Made by a program: the position numbers and the translations under genes. Shown here piece after piece: positions 1 to 13,654 of a DNA stretch of 64,000 nucleotides. How positions within the stretch are numbered: the stretch's first letter is position 1; each line of letters starts with the position of its first letter. The stretch is from NCBI RefSeq assembly GCF_000247695.1, contig NW_004624795.1, positions 12,428,870 through 12,492,869 of the forward strand. The letters are read 5' to 3'. The stretch comes from Heterocephalus glaber (lineage: Eukaryota > Chordata > Mammalia > Rodentia > Bathyergidae). The notes beneath the pieces are model-generated. The model was not told the origin of the DNA and did not search any database. It saw only the letters and a list, made by a program, of their open reading frames with translations.

Positions 1-749
1 CATCACTGAGTGACAGCCATGTGCCATTGTCCTTCTAGGCCTGGCCCAGCAAGGAGAAGACAGTGTGTGTTTCAGGGGAAAGGATGTAGGGAAGAGTTCT
101 CAAGGGAAGAGGTAGAAGATAGAGCCATAAGGAGTGACCCGGGAGGCTCAGGCTGCTGAAGGTTGGGGTAACTAATGTCAATAGGGATAAATAAAGGGCC
201 TGCAGAGATTAGTCCTGCGGTCTCAAACTATTTAGGAGGAATGGGGCTTTGAATGTTGGGGTAGCAGGAGAGACAGCTCCTCTTCACACCTGCATTGGCG
301 ATCTGGAGCTAGGAAAAGGATAGTTTTACCCAATGTTCAAGTTCCCTCTAGTCCCCTAAACCCTGGCCTTTGTTAACCCTTTTCTGGACTCAGGGGTCCT
401 GATTGCTTTGCCTTTTCCTGAGCAGGTTTGGTTTTTTTCACTTCTGTGTTGGAAAAAACATCCCATTGACTCCATTTTCATGTTTAAGGTTGAGCAGTTC
501 AACATTTCTTCCAAAGAAGAGCAGGAAACAATATCCAAAATATCAGGGTCATGCATTTGTGTTTTCAAGTGTATTGAAGCCGAAGTGAAAACGGAGGTGC
601 GTGTGAACCAGTAGGAGCCACAGAACTTGGGAGTTGCATATGTTCATTGTGGTGGGGAGTTACATGGCCAGCAAGGTCCCTGTGGCCAGTATCCCAGCTG
701 CCATTACCGAATCGTGTAGGTAGGCACCACCTCAACCTTTTTTTGTGTA

Positions 750-880
750 CGAGATCTGTTTGATCCTCCGTGATAGGTCTGATGAAGGGGAATCTATATA
801 TTTTTTCCATATGGGGAAACTGAGGTTTATGGAGCTCAAGTAATATATCCATGGTCTTGTCAGTATTCAGGCCCAGGGCA
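750..880 (-). mobile_element. MIR SINE fragment
   Basis: The stretch 'ggggaaactgaggtttatggag' (about 813-834) is the reverse complement of the MIR core around 'cctcagtttcctcatctgta'. Both ends are eroded, and no target duplication is visible. Confidence 0.5.
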
Positions 881-3800
881 GTACAATTAAAATGCCTATA
901 ACCCTTCTATTTCCCTCAACCAGTTCACTAGGTCACAGTCACCAGGACAAACAGCTATTTCAAATCTCAGTCTGGCAAAATTAAGATATAGAGAGTTCAT
1001 GTTAGTGTCTATCGACGTAACTGTTAAAAACAAGCAAAATAAAACCAAAAAATGTACATCTTCCCGAGGACCCACATTGACATTAGCTGAGATCAAGGCT
1101 GAAAGTTTTGAAGTTGGAGAAGAGATTTCTTGTTGCCTTCGTCAGGGCAGCTGCCTCGTCCTGAGCCCTTGAGTAGTCTGTTCAGAATCTGGAGATGGAT
1201 CATGTGAGCGGGATGTAACAGGCCTACCTCTGCTCGTGCTTGGCTGGGTTTCAGACCTCGGCTGCAGAGACAGTGTACTATAAATAGATGAGAGGAAGAG
1301 CCTTTGCACAAAATTCCTATGTTCCTAGAGCTGTCACCTTTTGGGCCAAGCTGTCCTAGTCTTGGGGCCATGAAGTTTCTGCAAGTAACTTGTATGAGTT
1401 TGTTTTCATGCTGACCACACCCCCGTCACAGAAGAAGCACGGTTCTTTAATACGAGGTAACCATCAACAACATGGTGACTTTAGCCTCACCCCTAAATGT
1501 GACAATTTTGTGAGTGAATGTTAAGAAGGAAGAAGTGTGTCGGTAGCACCAGTAACCATAGAGTGGAACTCTTAGGATTTCAGTGACTTGTCCTCAAGGA
1601 TGGTCAAGTGTCTGCACACTGGAGAAAGAAACACATTTCCTTGGGGTCTTTGCTAACTGTGCACACACATGAGGCTACCCCCCAAGGCTACTGACCATCA
1701 TGGGTGCAAAGAAACTGGGTTTCCAGCGAACAGGTGTTAAAATCTGCATTTCTCTGTAGTCAGGAGTTGCATCATCTCGGGTTGATTTTTCTGGAGGAGA
1801 TTGCAGAGTAGCGGCCCACAGGTAATGCATTTCCAAAGGATATATCCGTTGTGCTGAAAAGCACAGAGCCAGAATAATCTGTAACCTATTCCACCCAAAT
1901 AAATAAGTCAGCAAATAAGTCTGCTTTCATTGTATTTTCTTCTTCATAAATATCCTTTAAATTGAACCTGAGTGACAGGGTATGTGTTTGCCACTAAAAT
2001 GTTATCACTGATGATATTGAAAGAGCCTTTAAAATACCACAATTGTCATTGAAACTGTACTTTGCTTTTACCCCCTCTCTTTTGCTAGTAACTAGGTCTC
2101 TTTGGGAATTTTTAAAGTGACAATTGGTAGATTGTAGCCGATGATATTTCTTTCACATAATACTTCTGAATGCCACTCAACTCTGACTTGATTAGCTCCA
2201 AATATCCCAAGGAAGAGAAATGTTACATCCCAGAATGTAAAGCTTATTGAAGGTTATTTGCTCCTTAATTTTTACCCCTTTACAGAATGGGCAAAGAAAT
2301 TGAGGCAGCAGTGTTAGGATTTGGCCTCAAAGGATACATACTCCTGTCAGAATCAATCTATACCTCTCGGCTTGAGTACAGGGTTTGTGTATGCTTATTA
2401 GATTCGCAAATGTTATTCAGCTTGATTGTAGCTTTTATACAAAGAAGTTAAGACATGGGCAGGAAAGATAATAGAACTATAAATTGCAAGACAGGTTCTT
2501 ATGAAATCAGTAAATTATTCATTTAACAGTTTGCTCCATGTTGATTTCATGTTGCTATGGCACCTCAGGATCCACAGGCCCAACCGGGGGGCAGACAAAA
2601 ATGAGCACAAATCCTGGTGGAAGGCAGGTGATGCGTTACATACAACCTTCGGCCACCTGAAAAATTGCCTCTTTATCTGGCACATTCCGAGGAGATCTAC
2701 AGAAAGAACTGAAAGAGATATCTCACAGTGGCTAACATCTCTTGGAAGAGACCCAACCATCTCAGGGTTGGAGTCAGAATCTGTTTAAGAATGCATTGTC
2801 TTGGAGTGGTGTGCCTGTCTCCTAAGATGTTGGAAACACCGTGGGCTCACGGTTGCTTTGGCGTCCATGCTACAGTAAATGCCTGACTTCATTTGTTATT
2901 TTGAAGGGCAAAGAAAACTGCCTGCCAACAGTCATGCTCTTTCCTAAGCACTTCGCAGCCTTACTTCTGTAGTCCTCCTCCGCCCAGTTACAGCTTGATT
3001 GCTTACTGCTTGTTAAATTATTGTACTTAAGAAATTCACATGGTAGGGCCAAAGCCATGTCACTCATGTCTAATGGAATTGAAGGGAGACTGAGTGTGAC
3101 CAGAGTCCAGAGACTTGGTGCTGGAGTTAGCTATGGCCTGGTCACTATTAGACCTTGGAATCGTTCCTGCAGCTCTGAATCTCAGCATCCTCATTTTAAG
3201 CACAGGAGTATGAGCTGCATGACTTGGGTGGTCTTTTCCTTCTCTGGCATTCTGAGACACTGTGCCTATAACTTGCATTGATTCCTGCTTGTGGACAGCA
3301 GTGACATTATGAGGACCTGCAGGCCATCTGAATGTGCCTGCGTTGAGAAAGTCAGGGCCAGACCACATAGATGCATTGGACTCTGCGGAGATTTTGTGTG
3401 AGTGAGACTTCAGAATTGAGCAGTTCCTTCTGACAGTTTGATAGATGGAGTGGTTTTGCATGGCATCCATGGGGGAACTGACAGAAAAGGAAGCATTTTC
3501 TAAGAAAGTCTGGCTCTGTGAGTTTGTCAGGGTATTTTTCTCCCCGATCAAATCTTCAAACTTTGCTTTGAAAGGGCAACAACAATAACCTAATGCAATA
3601 TACTTGCATATTTGATCATGTTGACCACAGCCCCTCTTAATTTCTCGTAGCAAACTGGTAATGATAACCGTTAGCATTTGCATTGTGAAGTCCGTGGTGT
3701 TACCCCCACGGGACAGAAACCAAGCCTAGCAAAAAGACAGAAGCCAAGCCAGTTATTGTGTAGAGAAGCATTGTGAATGGGCTACAAAGTAGTTACCTAG

Positions 3801-3884
3801 GTAGCTCAAAGAGTAGAAGAAAACTCTGAGGCGTGTGCTTTCTAGCATTAGGGTGCATATGGATCCTCTGCAGATCATATTCAA

Positions 3885-3990
3885 ACACAGATTACTGGGC
3901 CCAACCCCAGAATTTCTGGGTGACCCCAAAACTCACATTTCTAACAAGTTTTCAGGGGCTATGGATGGTGCTGGTTTGGGGGCCACTGTA
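3885..3990 (+). mobile_element. MER5A-type hAT-Charlie fragment
   Basis: It contains the diagnostic series 'cagattactgggcccaacccc', 'agaatttctgg' and 'catttctaacaagttttcagg', in MER5A order. This is an old non-autonomous DNA transposon shared among placental mammals. Confidence 0.6.
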
Positions 3991-4088
3991 AGATGCCATG
4001 GATGTAGTAAATGCAGGAAGCAGCCACCATCCCTACCCTACCAAGGGCTGATGAGTTTGGAATGATTAACATGAGATATTTGGGATGA

Positions 4089-4179
4089 CAGGATGTGGTT
4101 CAATAGCAGAGCACCTGCTTAGCATACATGAAGCCCTGAGTTCAAATCTTCAGCACTGCAAAACAAGGAAACAAAAACC
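4089..4179 (+). mobile_element. ID SINE, old copy
   Basis: A tRNA-Ala-like body with a degraded A box (gtggttcaatagcagagc) and B box (gagttcaaatcttc) is followed by an A-rich tail. Divergence is high compared with the copies at 15.6 and 29.7 kb, so this is an older insertion. Confidence 0.7.
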
Positions 4180-4570
4180 TTAGCTGTTCGGAGGAAGTAG
4201 CGCTCTAAGCCTCTGGGCAGGGGGTCTTGGCCTCTGGTTCTGGTTTCTCTGAGGAGTGTATACTGTACCCCTTACCTCTGGTTCTGCAAGCATTGGGAGA
4301 AACTGTAAAGTGGACTAAGCTTCCAGTAGGGGAAAGCACCATGACTGCCAACATGAAAACACATTGCTAGGGTGATGCAGCCTCCCAGAAGCAGTAGGGA
4401 AGAGGCAAGACCTTTGTCCTCCCCTAGCCTTGAGGTGTCCCTCTAGCGCCTCCTATTGGCAGAGTCTAACAAGGAACAGATGGCAAAGCAGAAATGTAAG
4501 TGGTTTGCAGGGTCCTAGCAGTAGGCACCACAACAAGTATAACAGGGGGCTTTGGGAGCGGAGAGCTGGT

Positions 4571-4665
4571 TTTACAGGTGAGGAAACTGAGGCACTTTCC
4601 CAGAGTCTCATAGGTAGTAGGCAGCAGGACTGGAGTTTGCAGCCATGTGGTTGGCTCTTGAGTCC
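4571..4665 (-). mobile_element. MIR SINE fragment
   Basis: 'tacaggtgaggaaactgaggca' followed by 'agtctcataggtagtaggcagcaggactggagt' matches the antisense MIR core. It contributes to a meaningless 191-codon frame on the plus strand. Confidence 0.65.
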
Positions 4666-5094
4666 TTACCTGCTACCCCGTATCTGTCAGGAGACTGGTC
4701 TCTCTGGCTGTCGTTCCTCTCTCTCTGTTCTCGCCCTCCAAGGCTGGTTGCTTCTCCTCTGCCCCCTAAGGCAGGTGTTCTCAGGGCCTCATCCCCAGCA
4801 CCTTCTCCCTCCACCTTTATGTAAACAGGTCTACGTCAAAGCTTCTCCCCTTGCTTGCTTTGTTGGGGGTGCTGAGCTTGGAAATCCAGTGGTCTTCGGG
4901 ACATTTCCCCTTGAATGTTGGGTAGAGAGAAATATTCCTTCTCTCACTGATTTTGGTATTGCTAACCTCAAAAAAGCTCTCTCTACTGATTATTTCAGGT
5001 TTTAAGTATGTTTTTACCTACTAGTCCATTTTTACTTATACACTGGCTTACTGTCTCCTTTATATATTTTTCAGTTTACTGAGTAAACTGAAAT

Positions 5095-5340
5095 TGGAGA
5101 AATGTCCCTCAAAAACAGCTTTGTTTATATCCCTTCTCTGCTTGAAAATGTTCCTACAGGAAGCTGAGCTCCCCTCCGAGACAGTAGGGTGTCTTTATCA
5201 CTTGGCTGGTGGACCCTCTATGGCACATGCATGCCCGTGTCTTTTCTCTATTCCAGTCCCAACTTCTGTAGCCCATTGGGCTACTGATGGAGTTTTGCTC
5301 ATGCCTCTTCCACCCAGATGTTCTCTGTCCCCTGGAAGGT
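5095..5340 (+). mobile_element. L2 LINE fragment
   Basis: The order 'ctgcttgaaaatgttccta', 'ggaagctgagctcc', and a tail rich in 'gctcatgcctcttccaccc' resembles the 3' coding part of L2. It is eroded, and boundaries are approximate. Confidence 0.45.
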
Positions 5341-7559
5341 GAGCCATTATCTGAACTGACTCTCATCTTCTCTGTTTCTGAGTCCTGGTGTGGGCTTCCC
5401 CATGGTGCATGCTCACTAAAGAGCTAAGCACTTCTGGCTCTGAGGTGTGTTCCCATAGTATTTTGTTTCCATTCCAGAACAGCCTCCTTCCCAGCTGGAA
5501 CAAATAGGCCTGACTAGTCTAGTCTCAGGAAAAGTGTCCCCAGGCCACATTGTTGATCTCAGCATATGTTTCACAGCAAAGGGTGGGGATCAAGCTCTTG
5601 GTTGTCCCTCCTGAGCTAGTGCTGTGTCTTCTAAATTGAGAGTTTTAAATTCTTGGATTTCTGAAGGTCGTCTGGCTAAAATGTGAAGCTTTCTTGAGTC
5701 TGTGTTGATCTCTTCTTTAATTTCTCCCAATTGCCTCTGTATCTAGAAAAGGACTGAACCATTTGCACATGTAGAAACAAAGGATTCTTCAGGTGGAAGC
5801 CATGCATGGAAGGGAAGAACTCCCAATACCTGTCGTGGATGTTACTTAGAAAACTCGGAGCTGCTCGGGGGCAAGAGGGCTATGGTTCTGTCTAGGAGAC
5901 TACACAGGCCCCTTCTTCCAGGCCTTCACAGAGCCTTCCCTATGTAATGATTAGCTCTCTGAATCTCCAGCTATACTGTATGCTGAGCCCCCAGCTGAAG
6001 GCAGTGGGTGTTTGGCCACAGGAATGTACTTTTATGGGACTAGTGTTCCTTGGAACCTGCTTTGCAACACGTTGCCATAATAACTACGTGCTCCAGAGGG
6101 GTCAGGGAGGACAGAGTCCAGTCTGAGGATTAGCCAGTGGCCTCCTCCTCCCATCATGGAAGGGAGGGCATCACTGGGTGAAGGAGGCCATCAGGGGAAA
6201 TGACAGCCATGGCTGCACCTGTGCTCTGAGCCCCTTCTACCCTTGCAGGCTGAGACTGCTTGTACGCCACCCATGCACCTGACCACACCATTGTACCTGA
6301 CCCACTTCCTTCCATCATAGCCCTGGGATGGAGAGGCCTTCCATGTCTCCAACCAGGCTCGTTCCCTCAGTCACCTCCCAAGGATGCAGTCAGAACAACA
6401 CCTTCTGCTGCTTCTGGAATGAGTTTTAGCCTCTTTTGCAAATTGCTCTCTGGCTTTGAACGCCCATGCACGTGAGTGTAGCATTTCAGCTGCCTGGTTG
6501 GTGAGCGAGGGACGTTGCAGGGGTATTTTTTTTTTCTCCTAGCAAATACAGACAATACTCTTCTCTAATCAACAGGTTCGCAAGCATTCGAGAACAAAAA
6601 TGCATTTATAAGGGGCTCTCCTAGGCTTTTGGAATTAGAGCAGAGATATTGCTTTCTTTTCACTTCAGTTAATCCAAATGAGCTGAGTCTCCTTTCTATA
6701 GGGAAGAGCAAAACAAAACAAAAACCTAACCCAGCAAAATCGAGGCTTTTGTACTCCCAAAATAGGACTCTGAGAATAGTTTAGGTCATTGGAATCATGA
6801 CAGAAACAGTGTTTATATAACTTTTCTCTTGCAGAGAACTTGAAAGTGATTTCTTTATGTGCAAATAATATATGGGATTTATTTCACCCTCTTTTGCCAA
6901 ACTCATCTTCTTCCACGGATGTGTGCTTGGAAAGCTTATTTGCTGGTGGGCAACCTTCTTGTTTTTGCTTTGAGTAAGTTGTCATTTAGGTACTGAATTC
7001 TCCATCATTAGTTCTGAGACGAGAAGATACAAATGGTGGCCAATCCAGAGTCTGGAAATGAGAATCAGTTTGAAAGACCACCTTTATCCCTGCCACCTAG
7101 ATTGTTCGTTATCTTGTGATATTTCCGTGTCTTACCAGACTTACTGAGTGAGGACTTATTTTGTCCAAAACTCTGTAAGGGCTGCAAAGATCCATGTCAC
7201 CCATGTCCTTGCCTGCAGGGAACACAGAGTGTAATGGACAAGACAGCGATCGACACCATAATACAAGGAGAGAAGGGGGAGCACACAAAGTGCTTTGGGA
7301 TTGTAAAAGAGAGGAGGGTAAATCTTCCCAGATGGGGAGATGAGGCACTGGCACTTGAGCTAGACTTGAAGGCTGGGTTGCATTTCAGTGGGCAGAGGGC
7401 ATGATGTGGTTCATCAGATGTGGGAAGCGCAGGCTACACGTCTTGGCTTTCTCATATGCCCAGCTTTAGCCTCCTTGAACCGGATGTCCCATGTACTTTC
7501 TTTCTTTTCCATTTCTTTAAATGAGCCATGTTCCCTCCTTGGAGCTCTCTTTCTACACT

Positions 7560-7785
7560 GCCCACCTTCACCTCTGTGCCAGCAGACGTCTACTGTCCTG
7601 CCAGTTTGCTCTTTCTTTACCCACTGCTTCCTCCATTCCCGAAGCACTCTGTGCCCCCTCCGTACACACTGCCTAGTGCCTCATGTTAATTCTTTGCCTG
7701 TCCATCATGCCACTAGCCTATGAGCTGCTCCCTCTGCTTAGCTCTGTGCCAGGCCCATGGTAGACTCCAGTAACTGTGCATGGAG
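7560..7785 (+). mobile_element. L2 LINE 3' end fragment
   Basis: 'ccactagcctatgagctgctccctctgctta' then 'gctctgtgccaggcccatggtagactccagtaa' follows the L2 3' terminal consensus, in which the element ends with an age-worn form of 'gcctggcacatagtagg'. Confidence 0.5.
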
Positions 7786-8424
7786 GGATTAGATGGAGAG
7801 AACCAGAGGAAGGAGCCCAGAGCAGCAGCCAGTGCTGCCTTCATTTGTGTACTCCCACCTACAACATGCTGGTCTGAGTTTCCCTCATTTCTCCTGAATG
7901 TGCTACTAAGGTTACTGCAGAGAACCAGAGGGAAACTCATTTAGATAGAGCCACACCATTTCCCTTTTCCTTGTCCCAGGAGAAAATGATATTTCCATAC
8001 ATCCTAAACATCTGTCTCAATTGAATAATGAAAGATAATCAGCAAAGGGTTGAAATTTCCTCTCCTTGGAAAGATCTTCTTTCCTACTATCGTATCATAT
8101 CTTATTTACTATCATTGGGGCTCAGGAATGTGGTGGGGGGGATTTGCTGGTTCTTTGCCCTGGCTTTTGGGGTCCAGCACTGTGTATATTAAACTTTTCA
8201 AGAGCCAGACATGTGTCTTAAAAACGTGTTCCAATCCTGCAAAATGACAGTGCATTAGGGCTGGCTGTGTGCAAACATGGCAAGAGAAAATTCGATGTGC
8301 TGGCACAGAGCTTCGAGCGCCCTTCTCTAAGAGCCTCTCTGTGGGGAAGCAGGCACTGCCAGGAGCCAGCCAGGGCCCAAGACTTCGCTCTCAGCTCTGT
8401 CCTCATTTATGTGTCATCAGAGCC

Positions 8425-8545
8425 ATTAAGGGTCATTAAAACCTTGGGTTCTGGTGCCAGCTCTGCTGCCAACTGGCTGAGGGGCCTCGGGCAAGCCACA
8501 CGGCTTCTGGGGTCCAGGTTGCCCTCATCTGTCAAGGAGGGCTTT
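8425..8545 (+). mobile_element. MIR SINE
   Basis: It reads 'gggttctggtgccagctctgctgcc', 'aactggctgaggggcctcgggcaagc' and 'gccctcatctgtcaagg', in MIR order on the plus strand. Confidence 0.65.
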
Positions 8546-9404
8546 GGACATGAGCTCTGAGGGTCTCTCCAGTTTCCCAATCCACGAATCCGTGAAAGAC
8601 CGCAGGGCGAGAGGTTGACGTGGGGTCTGGTGGAACTTCTCCAGGGAGACTGTGCACTGGGAGAACGGAGCAGCAGCAAGGGTCAGGCGGGAGGGGATGT
8701 GGGCTGGGGCTGCAGGGGCCCAGGGGCGGATGCTGTCAGGTGCTTTGGAGGAGAGGAGGCAGGGTAAAGAAGGGCAGATCCATCTGGCAGGAAAAAGTGG
8801 ACCCTGAACTTGAAGCAAATACACCAGGCTTCTGAGAATGAGCTTTGGAATTCCAAATGGGCCACAGCGGCTCCTGGCACAGCCATCCCCTTGGTGGACA
8901 GAGCCCCTGAAGCCAGCTGGTATCGCCCAGTAGCTTTCCCAGAATTGCTCTGGTTTGTGCACCCGTAGGGCTCAGCTCACATTGCCTTCTCTCCTTCCCC
9001 TGAACTTCCTTTCCCTGAACCTCCCCTGACACACACAGCTGCTCCTCACTCACCATCAGCAACATCAGAGGAGCCTGCTGTGTACAGGGTGCCGTGCTGG
9101 CCACCAGCAACAGCTGCTGTGTGATCCTCAGTCCACTTAGCACCAACCTAATAATGTTCACCATGGATGCTGGAGGAAATGCAGGCTGTGAAGCAATGGA
9201 GGGGACCTGGAAGGCGCTGACCTCTGCCCTGTGGCAGCTCCATTCTGCTGATGGTAAAGCCTTTGCTAAGAAACAGGAATTGGGAAAGAGGGGAAACAAT
9301 AAGCAGATTCTGAAGCCCAAGTGATGGAACTTTAGGAATGAGTTGTGTTTGCTTTCAGTTCTAATGGGAGCACTCTCAGCTCCCACTTCTGGAAAGCAAG
9401 GTTT

Positions 9405-9600
9405 CTAATAGGAGTAGTCTGTGGCAGGGAGAGCAGGGACCTTGGTGCTTTCTGGGCAAGTTCTTTCATTTCCCTGAGCCTTGATTTTCCCATCTACAAA
9501 ATGGGAATCATTGACCTGGTAATGGTTGTGGTAGGAGTGTAGATGAAATACTATATGTGAAACAAATGCCTGGTGTTCAGTGAGGACTAGTTCTTTAGCA
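9405..9600 (+). mobile_element. MIR SINE
   Basis: Recognised from 'gggcaagttctttcatttccctgagcc', 'cccatctacaaaatgggaatca' and the 3' part 'gtagatgaaatactatatgtgaaa'. Confidence 0.75.
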
Positions 9601-10999
9601 CCCAGTAATTTAGAATATTTAACAACAGACTTTCCGTTAGGCACCATAGAGACCTCTCCTTTGTGTGCTTTTGCATAATACGTGGAAACCCACACTGGAC
9701 ACCTGATGACTTCTGCCAGGTGTCTTGGAGTAGCCAAAAGGCTGGTCCTTGGCAGACACTGTATTTTCGGTGTCTCAAATCTCCTCTGGCAGGAAGCCTG
9801 TGGACACCCTCCAACTAGAGCCTGGAGTTTGGGGCTGCTGAAACAATTTCTCACACTGATGGCTCTGCATTGAAGCTGCCCTCTCTGGTGCAGGGAGGGC
9901 ATGGTGTGGCCTTGAGGGAGTGGGCAGGGATGGGGCAGTGATTGGGTTGGGTTCCCTCATGTGCCCCGGTTCTCAGAGCAAAGGGACGATCCTTGCCCAG
10001 AGACACGCATTGGGTATAAAATGCCATGGGTCATGTTTCAAGATATCTTAGAAGTGACCATGATCTTGGTAAAGTGCCCTGGTTTGTTTCTGGGGGGGGA
10101 GAAGTGGAGCTTGTCTCATAAGAACTTTGGTTAAGCATTTTGATCTGCCCTATTTCTCAACTCCGGTTTTCAGATGTTTGGAGTGGTGGCTATGCCTTGG
10201 GGTGGGAGTGACTCTCCACTTGCTCTGTCTTCTTTTTTCCTTCTGTGTTGTTATTTTTTCTTAGCCAGCAGCAGCAGCTTAGTACTTGGAGCTGGTCACT
10301 TAGAAGGCTCAGACTCTGTGGAGCCAAGGTGCCTGTTGGCAGCATCTGCTAAGCACCTGGCAAGGGCTCTGGGGCAGGAGGGTGGGCGGATGGGAGGTGC
10401 CACAGTGCCCCTCCTGGGCCATTGCGCTCACAGCTTGTGGCCACCCTGGCGCCAGGATGAAGGGCTCACCTGGGGACCTCAGAGCATTCTTGTAATTTAT
10501 TCTGATCTTCTGTGGGAGCAACTAACCCACTTATTCCTGTTTCTTTTGTCTATCCTAAGACCAGGGCCAGGCAGGGGAGCTGGAGAAGGCAGGGTGTGGA
10601 GTGAGGGAACTCTGAACTCTTAGGACACCTAGACCCTGCATTGCCACATTTCCATAGAATGTAGACCTTGTAATCAGAAGTACTTTGCAGACCCGCAGAG
10701 GTCGCAGAACGTACCCCAGGAGAATACCTGGGGCAAAGAGGCGAGCAGCCTGGGGTTCAGTGTTTGTGGCTGAGATAAGACCTCAGATCCATTGAATATA
10801 GGCATGGCACACCTCAGAATGCAGGATTCTGGCAGCCAGGGGGTCTTGGCCTTTTGGGGAGGCCTGGGGCCAAATGAGTGTGGCCTTGGGCCTGTGCCCA
10901 TCAGAGATGTGACTGCAGGGAGGCTGGGACCAGTGGCTGCCAATCTCCACTTCCAATCTGGGAATCACTGAGCGTTCTGGTGGGAGGAAGGCCAACACC

Positions 11000-11055
<56 letters not shown>
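11000..11055. repeat. (ATG)n microsatellite, about 18.5 units
   Basis: An uninterrupted trinucleotide run of 56 nt. Read on the minus strand it gives poly-His, poly-Ile or poly-Ser frames, which explain three spurious open frames here. It is likely length-polymorphic. Confidence 0.97.
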
Positions 11056-11056
<1 letters not shown>

Positions 11057-11844
11057 GTTTTTCTGACACAGCTCCTGGCAGGTGTATGAAGCCACAGTGA
11101 GCCTTCTTGCTGCCATTCACTGAGGCCCTCCATCCTGGCGGCTTTGCCTCAGTTTTCTTTCCTGGATGATGCATTCTTGATGCTGGCCAGAAGGAAAATG
11201 AGCCTTGCTATGAAAGTCAACATTTTCCTCTTTTCAAACTTCATTTTCATTCTCCAAGTACTACATTAGTATTATAATTTGCTCCTGATACCACTTAAAT
11301 TGGTTGTGATTAAAGCTTTTTCTTCTTTTTCTTTTTCAACCAGAATTGCTGCCTGGAGTTCACATATTAATAAAGACGAAAAAGATAACGTCTGATTTAT
11401 AATGTTCTGAATTCCTCAAGTCCTTCCTTTGTAATTCTCTACAGTATTCCTCTAGTAAAGTAAGGCACCCATCCTGTTGTCAGGGTCTCAGTAATCCCCA
11501 TGAAAAGCGGGGAGAGGATGCCTGAGACATCCTACATGATCCTTTGAGGTGATGGGCCAGAGATAATCAAGATGGCGTAATTACTGGGTGTCTTTCCTCC
11601 CCACAGTTATCTCATGGTGGCATTGCAGTATTCAGTAAATCCACTGGGACCCTTTAAGGTCAAGAAATCAGGAAATAAAAATGTCATAGTATTTGACATA
11701 ATCGATACTGAGGGTTCTCAAATAGTCATCTAAGTCTTTGCTAGCCAGTACTGGATTGGCAAGGATTGAAAAAAATAGTTTCTCATGCCAGCCATGCCCC
11801 CAGAATGCTGAGCATCAGCCAGCAGGCTCTACAGACCAAGTGGG

Positions 11845-12019
11845 AGCCAGGTGTGATGACACATGGCTTTAATCCCAGCATTCTGGGAAACCGAGGCAGG
11901 AGGATCGGAAAGTTCTAGCCTAGCCTAAGGCAACTAAGAGACTTAGACTGTATATAAAACTAAAAAAGGGCTGGGGATGTAGCTCAGTATGAAGGCCCTG
12001 AGTTCAATCTCCAGTACCC
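11845..12019 (+). mobile_element. B1-ID chimeric SINE (shortened ID)
   Basis: The left part, 'gccaggtgtgatgacacatgg' to 'gaggcaggaggatcg', is B1-like (7SL-derived). A linker 'actaaaaaa' joins it to an ID body from 11968. The ID part runs straight from 'agctcagtatgaag' to 'gccctgagttcaatctcc', so the anticodon region is missing. This matches the B1-dID class known from several non-murid rodent families. Confidence 0.8.
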
Positions 12020-12624
12020 AGGGGAGGGGAGACCGAGGGGGCCCCCTCAGAGACCTGGAGAGCAACCGTCTGTCCTCCATCCTCAGCCTTAGCTACTTGC
12101 TTTCCAGGAATTTTGGAAGTGGGAGCTCTGGGTGTTTGTGTCATCCCCATCTGTCACAAGAAAGGTAAAAGGAATGATTGCTATTACATTAGGAATTTGA
12201 TTTGTCTCATGATAAAATCTGGTTGCATAGTGATCTATAGCAAAAAAAGAAGGAAAAGATGAATGAAATTCCTGCCCTCACTTGCCACCTCCTGATTCTT
12301 TTATTCTTTGGTGGTTAAGTACAGTGAGAATATCAATAAAGAGGCGAGTGGTTCAGATCTCAATGAGGAAAGCTTGCCAGGGGATAGTATTTGTCGAGTG
12401 GCAGTCTGGCCTGGATGAGCACTATCAGATTGCCTATATTTGGGTCATAACATGTCCAGATTTCTGTTCCTTGGCCATCTCAGTCCCTGCCACCAGAAGG
12501 CGGCATTCAGGATCCAAGGGCAGGGGGGAAACCTTCTTAAGCTTACTAAAGATCCTGCCTCCTCAGGGAATGGAGAGAGGAGGATCTTCTCATCTGCCTG
12601 ATTTATTTGTGTATGTATTTATTT

Positions 12625-12790
12625 GCAGTATTGAGGGTTGAACCCAGGGCCTTGGCACTGAGCTACATCTCCGGCCCTTTATAAATATTTTTGGGGGGCG
12701 AACAAGGTCTCATTAAGTGGTGCAGGCTGGGCTCCAAGTTTTAATCCTCCTACTTCAGCCTCCTCCGAGTGAGTACTAGGATTACTGGCC
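12625..12790 (-). mobile_element. B1-ID chimeric SINE
   Basis: On the minus strand a B1-like left part with 'ggaggctgaagtaggaggatt' is joined to a shortened ID body with 'gagatgtagctcagtgccaagg' and 'ctgggttcaaccctcaatac'. The order is the same as in the copy at 11845. Confidence 0.8.
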
Positions 12791-12929
12791 TGTTCTTCTG
12801 ACATTGCTGCTGAAACTCTCTGGGTGGGATGAAGGCACTGCTCTGTTGCCCTTGGGAGCATTTTCACGCCCTGTACCTGTGGGAGTGAATGTGATTGGCA
12901 GGCTATGAAGTACCTGACCCAGCCTCACC

Positions 12930-13075
12930 CTGCTCTTTGAGGCAGGTGAGCAGGGAAAGTTTTAATCTCCACTACACAGATGAAGAAAGCTGCCCTTTGG
13001 AGAAGCTGCGGTGTTTGCATGAACTTGGGAGCCAAGCCAAGCCTCTGTGTCTTGAACCAAGTGCCCTTGGGCCCT
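12930..13075 (-). mobile_element. MIR SINE fragment
   Basis: 'tttaatctccactacacagatgaagaaa' with a distant 'gaacttgggagccaagccaagc' follows the antisense MIR order. Strongly diverged. Confidence 0.5.
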
Positions 13076-13654
13076 GAGATTGTTCCTCTGTTCCCATTCT
13101 AATGAGCAGAAACCTCTCCCGGCACCTTTGGTCTTCAGGACCACCCCTGCGATAAGACAGCGAGGGTGAAGGCGATTAGAATGCCCCTTTCCACAGCAGA
13201 GGCAGCCAAGGCTCACAGAGGCCAAATAACAGAGTAATAATTATTCTGGTCGGAGTGTATTCATTTTATTATACATAGTTTATTCTCACTGCCTGCAGCA
13301 AGGGGCCCCCATTAAAATACAGCATCCTGGTTTTATAGAGAAGGCAGCTGTAAGGCCAAGAGGTCTCTGATGTGCCCAAATTAATTTGGGGCTTCCAGAT
13401 GCCCACGCCAGAGGGCTTCATGATGCATCTGTGCCCACGAGAGCCTCATGGTTGGCTCCCTGGCTGGTGCCAGGTGACAGATAAGGACCTGAAATGGGGC
13501 CAGGGGTTGGGGGAGTCTAGGGGTGGAGGCTCTAGTGGGACTAGAGGGTGATGAGCACTTGAGGAGCTGCCGTTGGTCTGAACAGTGAAATTTGCATGTT
13601 CAGCCTTCGGGGGAATTTTGTTTTTCTCCACAAAATAACCTGTTTTGAACATTT

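Noticed and set aside
3060..3683. 207-codon minus-strand open frame
   Set aside because: No recognisable domain, no splice or promoter context, and low-complexity intron composition; part overlaps MIR-like sequence. Likely chance.
8736..9386. 216-codon minus-strand open frame
   Set aside because: Longest frame in the window, but the protein has no known motif, and other long frames overlap it on the same strand. Consistent with GC-rich chance.
10783..11174. Frames with poly-Ile, poly-His and poly-Ser
   Set aside because: All three are readings of the (ATG)n microsatellite.
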